A DNA stretch of 59,149 nt from a virus: positions 1-59,149 of the IMG/VR virus record IMGVR_UViG_3300024518_001350. One strand, written 5' to 3'. Both the position numbers and the translations under genes were made by a program. How positions within the stretch are numbered: the stretch's first letter is position 1; each line of letters starts with the position of its first letter. The notes beneath the pieces were generated by a model. That model had not been told where the DNA came from, did no database searches, and saw nothing but the letters and a program-made list of their open reading frames with translations. Below are positions 14,085 to 24,895 of the stretch, one piece after another.

Positions 14085-16751
14085 ATGGCATCCACCTATA
14101 AAAGCAACTTATACTCAGTAGAGGAAATCGGAATCGGAGAGGCCGATGGGATATGGGGAACTCTAACTAATGATAACTGGGAAGTTATTCAACGTGCCAT
14201 TGGCTACAGTGTTGAGCTTGATGTCGATAATATATCTGGTAGTACTTCATACTCAAATCCAGAACTGAACTGGATAATTCCTGATGACACAAACGTAGCT
14301 AGTCTTAATGATGACGCCAAGGCAAGGTCTTCGTGTGTTACGGTTAAGGGTACTGGAGGGTCTCCTCTTGTAATCAACTTCAGGATTTGTGGGCTAGACA
14401 CAACAACTTCAGTTGATAGAATATATTTTGTAAGGAATGCGCTTACTGATACTAGTGAGCCAAGGACTATACTTAGAGTATATAATGCTGATGGAACAGA
14501 ATATGTAGATATAAACCAAGGTAGCACTGGAATAGTATCTCTGACATCTGATGTAGCAGGCGCTGGAAAGATAGTAAATTTAACTTCCCAGATACAGGTT
14601 GGTAAGATTGACTTCTCAGCGACTAGCAGTGCTGAAATTCTATTGGAGAACGATTCTAGTACAGCATTGCAGATCAAGCAGATACAGGATGATTTTACAT
14701 CAAGGATAGTTGCTTCAATAAGCACTTCCACGGGGTTGCAACCAACTGGTACAGTTGCCAATGTTGGTGGTGAACTCACTAACGGAGAATTTGACGCTGT
14801 ATTAAGTGGGGGCTCACCATCGTCAGCGTTGGATACTACCCAGATAAGCTTCACTGTTTCAGGAAATGAACTCTCAGCCATTAATGTTCTAGCCCCAGGG
14901 GTTGGATGGACAGCCCCACCGGTTCTATCGTTTGAAAAAGCTATTGGAGTTTTTAGCTTAGGAGTATCTACCACAGGTTCAGGATATGTCACCGATGGCA
15001 CATATCCTGTTGTGTTCAGTGTTGGGGGAGAAGTTGTACCTGCAACTGCCACGTTTGTAGTGACTGCCGGAGCAGTCTCTGGTGTAAACCTTACTAGTTC
15101 AGGACAGTACACTGGTACACCCACGGCTACATTTAATGATGGTCTGGCCGACCCAGGAACTACCTTCGGAACAGGTAATGTGGTTGTAAGTACACCTCCC
15201 ACTGGGACAGTTGAACTTGGCCCATCTTCAGCTATAGATCTGTCAGAATCATTCTCACAGCTAGGAGCTACCGAGCTATCAGGTAGCCTTCTCGGAAGGG
15301 TAAGGGCTTCAACTGGACCGTTTGTATCAGCAACACCTATCACTCTAGCAAACATAGCATCACCTCTTGTCTCCGGTGGAAACCTATTCATCACTGGTGG
15401 TACTGCCGATATAACAAATTTCTCAGGTGGAACCATAGGACAGACTATAACTATTATCTCTGCCTTTGCGACTTCTATCAAGGAAGGTTCTATTCTACTT
15501 GATGCGTCAACTAATTACAATATGGGGATCAATGACTCCCTAACGGTTGCCCTTAGGTCTGACAACAAATGGCATGAGACTGCTCGCATGAGTAGGACTG
15601 GTTCAACTGGAAACTCACTTAGTAGCCTGTCAGATGTGACACTAGTTGCGCCTATAGAAAACGAACAAGTACTTGCATACGACTCAGGCACAACTCTTTG
15701 GACTAACTCAGAGATAGTTATTCCCCCTGGTAGTCCTCAAGGCCCCAACGATGGCAACCTTGCACCCACTAACACATCCCTTGGTGTTCTTGCTATGAAT
15801 GATTCCGATGGTGTAGACAATACTGCAATAGGTAATGAAGCAGGGATAAGCACTATTCGTGATCATAATACATTCTTAGGAGCAGATGCTGGTAAACAAA
15901 ATAACTTTAATGGGTTTCCATTATGGCAACCTGGGACAGTTTACTCTATTGGAGACGAAGTTAGAGACTTACAAACACCACAGAATGTGTGGAAGGCTCA
16001 AAGCTCTGGAACCTCAGGATCCACTGCTCTGGTTGGTACGAATTACAATGAGCAGGGGCCTGCTGGATTACCAACCTATAGTGACTGGGAGTCTGGCTTT
16101 GACTATGTAGACGTTGGACCAAACGCTGATTTCTATCCACTTGTTATAGGAGCAGGGGGTGACATTTATTACACGATACCCGCTAATAATAGTGGACTAT
16201 CAGGGAGTACTATCCCTTCTGTTTTTGACACAAGTGCTGGAACTAGCGATGGGAATATAATTTGGTATCCCAGGGCTTTCAAGTGGAAACCAAACACTAG
16301 TTATAATATATCCGCACTAGGAGTAGCATACGTGGGTATGTTTTGGAACGAGAGCGACGGTTCATGGTGGAACGATGGAACCAGCCCTGACAATGTTTTC
16401 ACCACTGGTACAGTAGCTCCCAATGCACCATCTTACCCAACTCCACTTGCCCCCTGGTGGAGTCCAACCGAATATGGATCTGAACCCACGTTCTCTAATG
16501 CTGCTAACGGAGGTACAGGAGCTGTCACATTTGAATGGCAGGACAACCGCAGAGATTATGTACCTCCTTTTGACGATGGAGGTGTCACTTGGTATGTAAG
16601 CGCACTTGGATGGCAAGCTAATAGAGGGTACGGTGGATACATGATGCCTGGGAGACTTCTGGCTGATACTGATACTAAAGGTGGATCAATATGGTCTGGA
16701 AATCCAGATGTTGCTGGTGGTGGTGAAGGTGGTGGTGGTGGTGAACCTTGA
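14085..16751 (+). CDS. Tail fibre-like protein 1 (888 aa)
   Basis: The N-terminal ~430 residues are homologous to the protein encoded at 18997 (shared MASTYxSN, GExDGxWGxLTNDNW, SVDRxYF, TxLRVYN and repeated GYxxxGTYP beta modules), which suggests a common attachment domain. The distal part has the NTAIGNEAG-type beta-roll motif and then W-rich modules such as PGTVYSIGDEVRD and KPNTSYNISALGV that look like carbohydrate-binding modules (CBM5/12-like Y-x-x-GD-x-V). It ends in a glycine run. Probably a receptor-binding protein. The next gene carries further beta-roll repeats and may be a split continuation. Confidence 0.7.
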   Translation: MASTYKSNLYSVEEIGIGEADGIWGTLTNDNWEVIQRAIGYSVELDVDNISGSTSYSNPELNWIIPDDTNVASLNDDAKARSSCVTVKGTGGSPLVINFRICGLDTTTSVDRIYFVRNALTDTSEPRTILRVYNADGTEYVDINQGSTGIVSLTSDVAGAGKIVNLTSQIQVGKIDFSATSSAEILLENDSSTALQIKQIQDDFTSRIVASISTSTGLQPTGTVANVGGELTNGEFDAVLSGGSPSSALDTTQISFTVSGNELSAINVLAPGVGWTAPPVLSFEKAIGVFSLGVSTTGSGYVTDGTYPVVFSVGGEVVPATATFVVTAGAVSGVNLTSSGQYTGTPTATFNDGLADPGTTFGTGNVVVSTPPTGTVELGPSSAIDLSESFSQLGATELSGSLLGRVRASTGPFVSATPITLANIASPLVSGGNLFITGGTADITNFSGGTIGQTITIISAFATSIKEGSILLDASTNYNMGINDSLTVALRSDNKWHETARMSRTGSTGNSLSSLSDVTLVAPIENEQVLAYDSGTTLWTNSEIVIPPGSPQGPNDGNLAPTNTSLGVLAMNDSDGVDNTAIGNEAGISTIRDHNTFLGADAGKQNNFNGFPLWQPGTVYSIGDEVRDLQTPQNVWKAQSSGTSGSTALVGTNYNEQGPAGLPTYSDWESGFDYVDVGPNADFYPLVIGAGGDIYYTIPANNSGLSGSTIPSVFDTSAGTSDGNIIWYPRAFKWKPNTSYNISALGVAYVGMFWNESDGSWWNDGTSPDNVFTTGTVAPNAPSYPTPLAPWWSPTEYGSEPTFSNAANGGTGAVTFEWQDNRRDYVPPFDDGGVTWYVSALGWQANRGYGGYMMPGRLLADTDTKGGSIWSGNPDVAGGGEGGGGGEP

Positions 16752-16753
16752 TA

Positions 16754-16774
16754 CCCGATTACTGTATTATCGGG
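16754..16774 (+). other. Small hairpin between fibre genes
   Basis: CCCGAT (16754-16759) pairs with ATCGGG (16769-16774). There is no T-run, so it is not a terminator. It lies just before the ribosome site of the second fibre gene and could be a stabilising or processing structure. Confidence 0.35.
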
Positions 16775-16801
16775 AGAGTAATGATGATTAGGAGTAAATA
16801 G

Positions 16802-18979
16802 ATGGCTGGTAATGTTTACGCATACCGACAAGATTGGATAACGGATACTAATGAACCAGATCAGGGAGTCCCTCCAGGGCAGCCACCTGTTATTGGTTAC
16901 GACCGTGATCCATTCTTTATCACGGTAGGTATACACGAGAATGATATATCCTTGCCAGGGAGTTTTAATACCGCTGTAGGGTCACAGGCTGGTGCAGTAC
17001 GTACAACTGGTGATAGGAACATAGACATTGGATACCAGTCAGGTCCAGCGGTTGACTTTGATGGAAGTGATAATATATCTATAGGCTACCTAGCCGGTTC
17101 AGCGAAGACCGCTGGAGATGACAATATATACATAGTGAATGATGGATCTTCCCTCACTACAGAAAGCGATACAATACGTATTGGCACCGTAGGGACACAC
17201 TCAAATACATATATTGCTGGTGATTCAATCACATTTGCAGATGGCAGTGTAACTCTTACTTCAACTGAAACCTTCTTGCAAGGTAATGTGAACATAGATG
17301 GTTTTAAGTACATTAAAAGCTTTGAAAGAGGACAAAATCGCGATACTAACTTATCCATTGGTAAAAACTCTATGGATGAAGATAGTAGCGCTGGCGTGCC
17401 TTCCGGCCCAGCCACAACCGTCATGGTTGGACCCAGTGCAGGATTTTTTATAACAGATGGTCAGCGTAACACAGGACTTGGACACAGTGCGATGTTTAAT
17501 GCTTCGTCCTTTACTCAGGATAATACTTGCATTGGGGCTAGTTCAGGTTTTAGTCTCGTCAGCGGTAATAGTAATACAGTGATCGGCGCTCTAGCTAATG
17601 CTCTTGGTAGCGATTCTGTTGTCATAGGTAAAAGCGCAGGGTCTAATAATTCTGGAGGTGATTCAAATATATATATAGGATCTTCAGGCCCAGCTTCTAC
17701 CTCCATAGAAAGCGATACAATACGTATTGGCACCCCGGGGACGCACACAGATTCATTTATTGCTGGCGATATTCTTGCAATTGGTAACCCTGCGTCCACC
17801 ACATCCACCGAGATTAGAACAGGACTCGCGGCACAGACTACCAATATTGGTATAGGTGCGGGAGGTACAAAGACCGGACTTAATAGTGTACACATTGGCT
17901 ACGCATGTGGTGGATGGGGGACTGGGGGATCGGAGAATGTATACGTTGGAGCGTTATGCGGAGCGCAACATAATGGTGGAGGTACTGGCAATGTACTCAT
18001 TGGCTACAACGCCGGATATGGGAATGGAGCGGGTTTTGACGGAAGGGATAACACTATCTGCATAGGCAAAAATGCAGGGAATCAAATGGGGTTTAACAGG
18101 GATAATTGTATATTCATAGGACACGGTGGTGGTCCATCGAATCCGGGTGGAGATGGTATAGTTAGGATAGGCGAAGTGAGTCTGATTCAGGATACGTATC
18201 TAGCTGGCACTTTACATATCCTGCCGGGTGTGGGAAACACTGAATCAGAATTAGAACTCACTAAGCCTGACACCACTACAAACATAGTAACGATGACAGA
18301 CTATGACACATTGTCAACCCAGCTTGGAGACAACGGAGTTTTTAATGTTCCTCTTAGCCAGAATCCTGTTGATGTTGGCGAACTAGGTTCATTTTACATA
18401 CTGAACCCATCAACAACAACTATTAATTCAGTATTTTCCGATGCTGGTAGTATCACTGCTGGAACATTACCTGATGGCATGAGATTTACAATAGGTAGTA
18501 ATGGAAATACAAAGGTTGTACATAATCTAGCTGGATCTAGTGGTTTCAAGCTTAAGGGTCAAAAAGACTTCAATATGTTACCTGGAGACAAAATAGATTT
18601 TGTATTTACAGGCAATGTGGCATATGAAACAGGCAGGACATTATATGCTGTACGTTCCATTGAGGATTTGCCAGATGGAAATGCTACACCTGATTTGGAC
18701 ACTGAAACTGATCAGGTTGTATACAGAACCGCTAATACTGGACCTACTACTTACACTGGATTCTACCAAAGTCCAAACTTTTCACCTACTGGTCGTAGTA
18801 TAATGATTGTAATTAACGATAACTTATCTACATTCGACTTCTCAGGGGTAAATCTGAAGGGCAATGCTGGTGTTTCATGGAGTCCAACCGTTGGGGATCA
18901 TTTAAAAGCAACATACTCAATGGAGTCTGCTCCAACTGCCTCCCTCGGGGTATGGTACTGTGATGTTAGCGAAAACTAG
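16802..18979 (+). CDS. Beta-roll fibre protein (725 aa)
   Basis: It is dominated by repeats of the type NTAVGSQAG / NISIGYLAG / NVLIGYNAG, a beta-roll motif known from trimeric adhesin heads and phage fibres. A longer module ESDTIRIGTxGTH occurs near residues 121 and 303, encoded by almost identical DNA (from about 17162 and 17708), and a degenerate third copy follows near 460. The N-terminus lacks the attachment domain of its neighbours, so it may bind the distal end of fibre 1. The C-terminal ~220 residues are a different beta-rich domain. Confidence 0.7.
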   Translation: MAGNVYAYRQDWITDTNEPDQGVPPGQPPVIGYDRDPFFITVGIHENDISLPGSFNTAVGSQAGAVRTTGDRNIDIGYQSGPAVDFDGSDNISIGYLAGSAKTAGDDNIYIVNDGSSLTTESDTIRIGTVGTHSNTYIAGDSITFADGSVTLTSTETFLQGNVNIDGFKYIKSFERGQNRDTNLSIGKNSMDEDSSAGVPSGPATTVMVGPSAGFFITDGQRNTGLGHSAMFNASSFTQDNTCIGASSGFSLVSGNSNTVIGALANALGSDSVVIGKSAGSNNSGGDSNIYIGSSGPASTSIESDTIRIGTPGTHTDSFIAGDILAIGNPASTTSTEIRTGLAAQTTNIGIGAGGTKTGLNSVHIGYACGGWGTGGSENVYVGALCGAQHNGGGTGNVLIGYNAGYGNGAGFDGRDNTICIGKNAGNQMGFNRDNCIFIGHGGGPSNPGGDGIVRIGEVSLIQDTYLAGTLHILPGVGNTESELELTKPDTTTNIVTMTDYDTLSTQLGDNGVFNVPLSQNPVDVGELGSFYILNPSTTTINSVFSDAGSITAGTLPDGMRFTIGSNGNTKVVHNLAGSSGFKLKGQKDFNMLPGDKIDFVFTGNVAYETGRTLYAVRSIEDLPDGNATPDLDTETDQVVYRTANTGPTTYTGFYQSPNFSPTGRSIMIVINDNLSTFDFSGVNLKGNAGVSWSPTVGDHLKATYSMESAPTASLGVWYCDVSEN

Positions 18980-18996
18980 CAACAGGGGAATAATTA

Positions 18997-21402
18997 ATGG
19001 CATCAACTTATAATAGTAACTATTTCTCCATAGAGAAGATGACCACAGGGGAGAAGGATGGTACGTGGGGAGAACTCACAAATGACAATTGGATTGCCAT
19101 ACAGCAGGCCATTGGTGCCAACAGTGTAATAAACACAGAAACTGTAACTGGCAGTAGTACCTACAGCTTGGTTCCAGGTACACCTCTTTATGGTGATCTA
19201 ACCTTATTACTACCAGATGCTACCAACTCCTCAGCTACAACCACTGATGCTAAGTCTAGATGTTCCTTCATGACCATAACTGGTACCGGGCTAGGGAGTG
19301 GTGGCGTAGTACCTTACCCTGATTTTGTTAGATTAAATGTGTGTGGAATTACTTCTACAACGGCTGTTGATAGAATGTATTTCATAAAGAACGAACTTAC
19401 TCCTGGCTTGATACAGCCAAATACTGTATTAAGAGTCTACAATGGTGATGCTACTTTCACTGGCAGTTATGTAGAAATAAACAATGGAAGTACTGCGTTA
19501 GTGTCGTTCATCTCAGACCCTAAATCGGTTACCGATGCAACTCAGCAGCTAAAGATAAAAACTATAGACATGGACAATACGCAGGGTGGTAAGATACTGC
19601 TAAGAAATCAATTAGCCAGTAGCCTAGCGATAGTTCAAGTTGATGATCTTAATGCTGAAGTTGCAGTTGCATCAATAAATACTACTAAGGGTGTTACTGA
19701 TGTGAGCATAGACCCAGGTGGAAATGGAACTGGATACGTAGAAGGTCTTAACGAGTTAACATTTTCAGGAGGGATTCCCCTTACTGGAACAGGAGTAACA
19801 GCAGGAACATTTACAGTTGTAAACGGGGCGCTAACAGATACCACTATCACCCATCGTGGTCAGAACTGGACAACTGCACCAAATGTAGGATTTGATAAGG
19901 GTGTACAGGTAAGGGATATAACTCTCAATGCACAGGGTACATTGTACACCCCAGGGACATATCCTATTACCTTTACGGGTGGTAGCCCTGATGTACCAGC
20001 CAATGGAACATTCACAGTTGCTACTAGCGGTGATACTGTTACAACAGTGAACCTAGTATATGGTGGTCGTGGTTACCAGTCAGTTCCTACAGCTACATGC
20101 GTTCAATCGGGAGCAAGTGGCGGAAATGCAACTGTTTTAATTAGCTCTAATGCAGCAGCAACAGCTACTCTTGGCGATACCTCAACAGTAGATTTATCTG
20201 CATCTAGTTCCATAATTAGAAATGCAGTAATAGAAGAGTCAAGTATTGGTTTAGTTGATCCTCAGCCTGGAAAATTCACAACGCTTGAATCGTCATCGAG
20301 TACCGTGTTAGGTGGGGATGCTAATGATATTATAAATATAACTGGCCTCATAGATGGTCCAATAAAGTTCTCGGTGGATAACGACACTACTCCTAATAAT
20401 GTACTAGGAACAGATACGTCTAGGATTACTTCCTTAGTTTCTAGGGATATAACTATAAACAAAGGAGATGACGAACAGATACTTCTTTTCAAGGGAGGGG
20501 GTACCGAAGCTGCGGGGGCTGGGGTAAATACGACACAGGTAGGGAGAATAATAACAGACTTCACAGATGAAACTATCTCTATGGAGTCTGCTTCTGATTG
20601 GGCTGCCACTGGTGGAATAAGGATTATACTAGACAATACAGACAGGAAAGCATACATATCGACTAACCCAGGGTTGAGTGGTATAGGGAGTATAACCTTG
20701 ACCGGAGGAGGATCAGGATACCCTAATGGGTTTAATCAAGCATATAGCCTGACTAATGTTACAAACACTTCTCTTTGTAATGTTCTTTATGATGTAGAGT
20801 ATGGTATTGTTACAGCAATGAGGATCAACTACCAAGGCCAGGGATACACAGATGTTGGTCCAGCCCCTAATATTGCTCCCGACAACACTACTGATCCAGT
20901 ACCGGGAGGAGGGTCTGGTTGCACCTTTACTACAGTGGTTGGTGGTCCTACAACGAACACACTTATCGGTGGTGCCTCTCAAGAAAGAGTTGTACCAGAT
21001 CCAAATACAAGCCTTACGTCCATTGGCAACTACCAAGAATTCACATTCAACAGTAATAGTGCTAATATGACAGGGGCTATGTTCGACCAATCTCATGGTC
21101 GAAATACTCCCCCTATCATGATAAGTGGACTTTACAGGATAACCAGTACTGCTGGGTATGGTCTTTCAATTGGTGATGAGATTCATGCAGACAGGGGTTC
21201 TGGTAGGTTCAGTGGTGGTGCAACTGGTTCTTTTGGTGTAAACATTATTGCCAATGCCAGCAGATTTTATTGGCGTGGCGGGAGGAGTGGTAACGCTGGT
21301 TCCAATGTATATTACCAACCAATAGGTACCCCTAGTAGTGGTGGAAACACCCTAGGCCAGATTCAAGGAGATTTTGATTTCGTGACAAGGTGTTGGTGGT
21401 GA
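18997..21402 (+). CDS. Tail fibre-like protein 2 (801 aa)
   Basis: Paralogue of the protein encoded at 14085 over roughly the first 430 residues, including the start MASTYNSNYFS, GEKDGTWGELTNDNW and the GTYP beta modules. The C-terminal half is unrelated to fibre 1 and contains GGGSGYPNG and QGQGYTDVGPAP-type modules and a compact terminal domain. Two fibres with a shared base and different tips suggest duplication followed by change of receptor range. Confidence 0.7.
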   Translation: MASTYNSNYFSIEKMTTGEKDGTWGELTNDNWIAIQQAIGANSVINTETVTGSSTYSLVPGTPLYGDLTLLLPDATNSSATTTDAKSRCSFMTITGTGLGSGGVVPYPDFVRLNVCGITSTTAVDRMYFIKNELTPGLIQPNTVLRVYNGDATFTGSYVEINNGSTALVSFISDPKSVTDATQQLKIKTIDMDNTQGGKILLRNQLASSLAIVQVDDLNAEVAVASINTTKGVTDVSIDPGGNGTGYVEGLNELTFSGGIPLTGTGVTAGTFTVVNGALTDTTITHRGQNWTTAPNVGFDKGVQVRDITLNAQGTLYTPGTYPITFTGGSPDVPANGTFTVATSGDTVTTVNLVYGGRGYQSVPTATCVQSGASGGNATVLISSNAAATATLGDTSTVDLSASSSIIRNAVIEESSIGLVDPQPGKFTTLESSSSTVLGGDANDIINITGLIDGPIKFSVDNDTTPNNVLGTDTSRITSLVSRDITINKGDDEQILLFKGGGTEAAGAGVNTTQVGRIITDFTDETISMESASDWAATGGIRIILDNTDRKAYISTNPGLSGIGSITLTGGGSGYPNGFNQAYSLTNVTNTSLCNVLYDVEYGIVTAMRINYQGQGYTDVGPAPNIAPDNTTDPVPGGGSGCTFTTVVGGPTTNTLIGGASQERVVPDPNTSLTSIGNYQEFTFNSNSANMTGAMFDQSHGRNTPPIMISGLYRITSTAGYGLSIGDEIHADRGSGRFSGGATGSFGVNIIANASRFYWRGGRSGNAGSNVYYQPIGTPSSGGNTLGQIQGDFDFVTRCWW

Positions 21403-21443
21403 TAAAATAAATGATGTCACAAAGTTTGGAGAATAATAACTGA

Positions 21444-23978
21444 ATGTATATTAAACCACAAATAGAACCAGGGATGAGTAGGGATGGATCCCAGTATGAA
21501 GCTATGAATACATGGTTTAATGGCAACAATGTAAGGTTTAAGCTTGGTAAGCCTCAGTCTGTAGGTGGATGGGAAGAGAAGCTTTACCAAGACTTTGACG
21601 ATTTGCCTAGAGATCTAAAAGGTATAGCAAGGTCTGTATTTCAATGGGTGTCAGGTAATGGGAGCTATTACACATTAGTAGGAACTACATGGAAAGTATA
21701 TCTTATACATGTAAATACTGTATATGATGTAACTCCACTCAAGTCTGATAATCTTAAAATAGTATCCCCAGTTCTCCCTGAGACCAACGACTACAGCTTC
21801 CCTGCATTTGAGTATAATGCTACAAATAAGACTGAAATATGGGTTAGGAAAACAGTCTCAAGCACCCCAGGTAATTTTGCAAGAGTTAAAACTGAGTGCA
21901 AAGGTAATGACGTAGTTAATTACAACAACGGTTTTTGTATGATAAAGGATTTATTGTTCACTGAGCCAGGGCTTGATGTATTGCCCGAGGATTTTAATTC
22001 TGGATACAAGGGATCAACCCAGCAAGGGAAACCCAGTAACGATGATGGATGGCATCTATTCAAGAAGGATAACTTTGACTATTTTAAAATAGATGCAGAG
22101 ATCGGTGAGATGGCCGCATTCACAACTGCTACACTTGATGTTGCTAACAAAATCAGTCAAGGTCAAACAACCAACATAACAATAAAGACTGACCCCGTTT
22201 TCAAGCCAAGGGAGGGAGATGTTGTACTAATTAGTGTACTTTATGGTTTTGAGCTAATACAACTAGGAACTGATGTGTCTACTACTAACAACGTAACATT
22301 GTATGGCGATGCTACAACACCTTGTGAGAGGGGTATGTTTGGAACTACTGATAGTGAATGGATCCCTGACTTGACGCTCGGCTACCCAATAAATATGCAG
22401 ATGTATGAAAGGAAATTGAATCTCCAGCCTAATGATAATACTGCTAAGATATGGTACAACATAAACCCTGGGTTAGACAGAGAAATATCAGTAGTGGCTA
22501 CATCATCCTGGGGTATTGGTAGCTGGGGCAATGGGCTATGGGGAGGAGCTGGCCTTATACCAGCAACTGCTGAAACTAGTCTAAGGTTCTGGAGCTTCTG
22601 TGCTAATGGTGATGATATAGTAATGAGTCCAACAAATGGAGAGATATACTATCTATCACTAAAGAATATAACTGGATCGGCAGACACTGTTCCTGATACC
22701 GAGGATGTTAATACTAGGAGAGTAAGGACACTTGGAGAACAGGGTGAGTTCAACGGTGTAACACCAGTGAAAATACCTACCGTAAATGGTGACATATTGC
22801 TAACCACACTTAGTGGGCATTTAATATCTTTCTCCACACAACATTTCTCTGGTGGCAGCCAGACTGAGGTTAGCCCCATACTTGTAAGGTGGTCTGATAA
22901 TGACTTGAATGATCTTAACATATTCGATTGGGGCCTAAGGTCAACCAATACCTCTGGAGGGTTGGTACTCAATAGCGGATCAACCATTAATGGTATGTTA
23001 GAAACTAATAGAGAAGTTCTTATATGGACAGACGTTTCTATGTATAGTCTAAGATACGTTGGTCCTCCTTCCGTGTTCACGCTTACATTGATATCAAGTA
23101 ACGTAAATCTTATAGCAAGGCATGCATCAGTAGTAGTTGGTGGTGAAGTATTCTTTATGGGGATAGACTCATTTTACAGTTACAAGGGACAGCTATCAAT
23201 GATCCCATGTACTGTTTCTAACTTTGTCTTTGACAATATAAACACATCGCAGAAGGATAAGATATATGCATTCCAGAATGAAAGATTCTCTGAGATAAGC
23301 TGGTGTTATCCGTCTGCTAATTCTTTTGAAGTAGATCTGTATGTTACATATAACTACCTAGACAAGGTTTGGTATACTGGAAGTTTTGATATGATTCCTG
23401 TAGAGGTATCAGGGGTTCAAGGTGGAGCTGTCACTGGATACAATAGAACATCATGGATTGATGCTAACCTTGAGGAGACTCCAGTTTCAACCTACATAAA
23501 GACATTCGACTTACAATCACAGCCACAAAATCTAACGACAGGTATAGTGGCTCATGATACTGGTTATGCAATGGTTTACCAAGGAGTAAGTCCAGAACCA
23601 CTAGAGGCATTCATAGAGAGTGGAGATGTTGGGCTGGACGATAGTGGAACTGTATTCTTCATGAGGAGATTCTTGCCAGATATATACTGGACAGGCTCTG
23701 CTCCTAACATAGAGGGAGATGGGATAGACATGGTATTTTCGTCAAAGAAGTACCCAGACTCCTTTGCTCCTACGTCAATTAGTGATGCTAAGGTGTTTGA
23801 GCCAACTGAGTACACAAGTACAGTTGGTACTGGTAACCCTGTACCAAGGGATGGTAAATATGACATAAGGGGTCGTGGTACTACATTCTCCATAAAGCTA
23901 ACATCTTCTAGCCAGAACTATGGATGGAGAGTTGGTGACGTTTCTGTTGATATAAAGCCTGATGGGAAGAGATCATAG
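21444..23978 (+). CDS. Tail nozzle / hub protein (tail tubular B or P22 gp10-like)
   Basis: An 844-residue, beta-rich protein with N-terminal IEPGMSRDGSQYEAMNTWFNG-type sequence (shown in part) and repeating beta blades (SWGIGSWGNGLWGG; EVFFMGIDSFYSYKG), as in podovirus tail nozzle proteins. With the adaptor at 11947 it would form the tail tube end. It ends at TAG, overlapping the GTG of the next gene. Size and pattern fit; exact family is not certain. Confidence 0.7.
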   Translation: MYIKPQIEPGMSRDGSQYEAMNTWFNGNNVRFKLGKPQSVGGWEEKLYQDFDDLPRDLKGIARSVFQWVSGNGSYYTLVGTTWKVYLIHVNTVYDVTPLKSDNLKIVSPVLPETNDYSFPAFEYNATNKTEIWVRKTVSSTPGNFARVKTECKGNDVVNYNNGFCMIKDLLFTEPGLDVLPEDFNSGYKGSTQQGKPSNDDGWHLFKKDNFDYFKIDAEIGEMAAFTTATLDVANKISQGQTTNITIKTDPVFKPREGDVVLISVLYGFELIQLGTDVSTTNNVTLYGDATTPCERGMFGTTDSEWIPDLTLGYPINMQMYERKLNLQPNDNTAKIWYNINPGLDREISVVATSSWGIGSWGNGLWGGAGLIPATAETSLRFWSFCANGDDIVMSPTNGEIYYLSLKNITGSADTVPDTEDVNTRRVRTLGEQGEFNGVTPVKIPTVNGDILLTTLSGHLISFSTQHFSGGSQTEVSPILVRWSDNDLNDLNIFDWGLRSTNTSGGLVLNSGSTINGMLETNREVLIWTDVSMYSLRYVGPPSVFTLTLISSNVNLIARHASVVVGGEVFFMGIDSFYSYKGQLSMIPCTVSNFVFDNINTSQKDKIYAFQNERFSEISWCYPSANSFEVDLYVTYNYLDKVWYTGSFDMIPVEVSGVQGGAVTGYNRTSWIDANLEETPVSTYIKTFDLQSQPQNLTTGIVAHDTGYAMVYQGVSPEPLEAFIESGDVGLDDSGTVFFMRRFLPDIYWTGSAPNIEGDGIDMVFSSKKYPDSFAPTSISDAKVFEPTEYTSTVGTGNPVPRDGKYDIRGRGTTFSIKLTSSSQNYGWRVGDVSVDIKPDGKRS

Positions 23979-24889
23979 TGGGTGTTACTGGAGTCGAGAA
24001 TCTATCTTCTGCCTCGGAAGAATATGACAAGGCCAATGAAGATGAATTTAGATTCATGCTTCAGCAGATTGTTGATAGACTAGATAGTAAACTTTCCTCT
24101 GTAGCATCAGGTGTAGGGGAAGAGTCATTAAGTTCCAATTCAAGATTATCACATGTCAGACCTAGCGTAGGAATAAAAACATATCCTGACCAGAGCGGTG
24201 GTTCAGCTCCTGTAGTCCTAGAAGACAACAACTTCTTCTTTGGAAATTGGGAAAGTTTCAACATAACCAAGTCTATACCATTGGGTAATCTGGTTCCACA
24301 ATGGTTTGAGAAGGTAGAATTCTCTGCACGGCAAACAACGACACCAGTTACATGGGCTCAGGAAATAGTTGCACCAAAGGTGATTCCAGTGAATCAAACA
24401 CCTCCAGCAGCAGCTTTAGGATTCGGCAGTGAATTTAAATATCAGGGAGCTTTCCCTGAGAGTGGAGAGAAGTATTTTTTAGTCAACTGGAGTCTTGGTC
24501 TAGTGGGTTACTCCTATATAAAAGGGAATCTTGTAATTGCCGGTTTGACCATGGACACTACTCCAACCTATAACGGTCCGGTTAGGGTTGATACACATGC
24601 TGACCTACCTGGGACTTATCAGATATCGCAAGGTTTGGGTTCTGGTTATGAATACTACGGTGGGGTCTTTTACCTTGGTTCTCAAACATGCTCTGGAACT
24701 GCTATAGTAAAGATAAAGAACAACGTGCTGAACGGAACTCAGTCTGGTATAGTGGACAGACTTGGGTTTCAATGGGGAATGATGAATAATACTCAAGTTG
24801 ATGCAGCACCTAACCCATACACTGTCACAGCCCTTTTACCATATGCTGATGGCTTTCAAATTTCAATAGTACCCCTGGGGAATGGATAA
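23978..24889 (+). CDS. Tail-associated protein (303 aa)
   Basis: The N-terminal ~60 residues are helical (LSSASEEYDKANEDEFRFMLQQIVDRLDSK, in part), and the rest is beta-rich with many aromatic residues. The GTG start overlaps the previous stop (TAGTG). Composition and position suggest a tail spike cap or a tail-tip component. No family recognised. Confidence 0.55.
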   Translation: MGVTGVENLSSASEEYDKANEDEFRFMLQQIVDRLDSKLSSVASGVGEESLSSNSRLSHVRPSVGIKTYPDQSGGSAPVVLEDNNFFFGNWESFNITKSIPLGNLVPQWFEKVEFSARQTTTPVTWAQEIVAPKVIPVNQTPPAAALGFGSEFKYQGAFPESGEKYFLVNWSLGLVGYSYIKGNLVIAGLTMDTTPTYNGPVRVDTHADLPGTYQISQGLGSGYEYYGGVFYLGSQTCSGTAIVKIKNNVLNGTQSGIVDRLGFQWGMMNNTQVDAAPNPYTVTALLPYADGFQISIVPLGNG

Positions 24890-24895
24890 TATAAA

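Noticed and set aside
14204-15481. 425-codon leftward open frame inside fibre gene 1
   Set aside because: It lies fully antisense to a clear, domain-bearing fibre gene; its length follows from the repetitive codon pattern of that gene.
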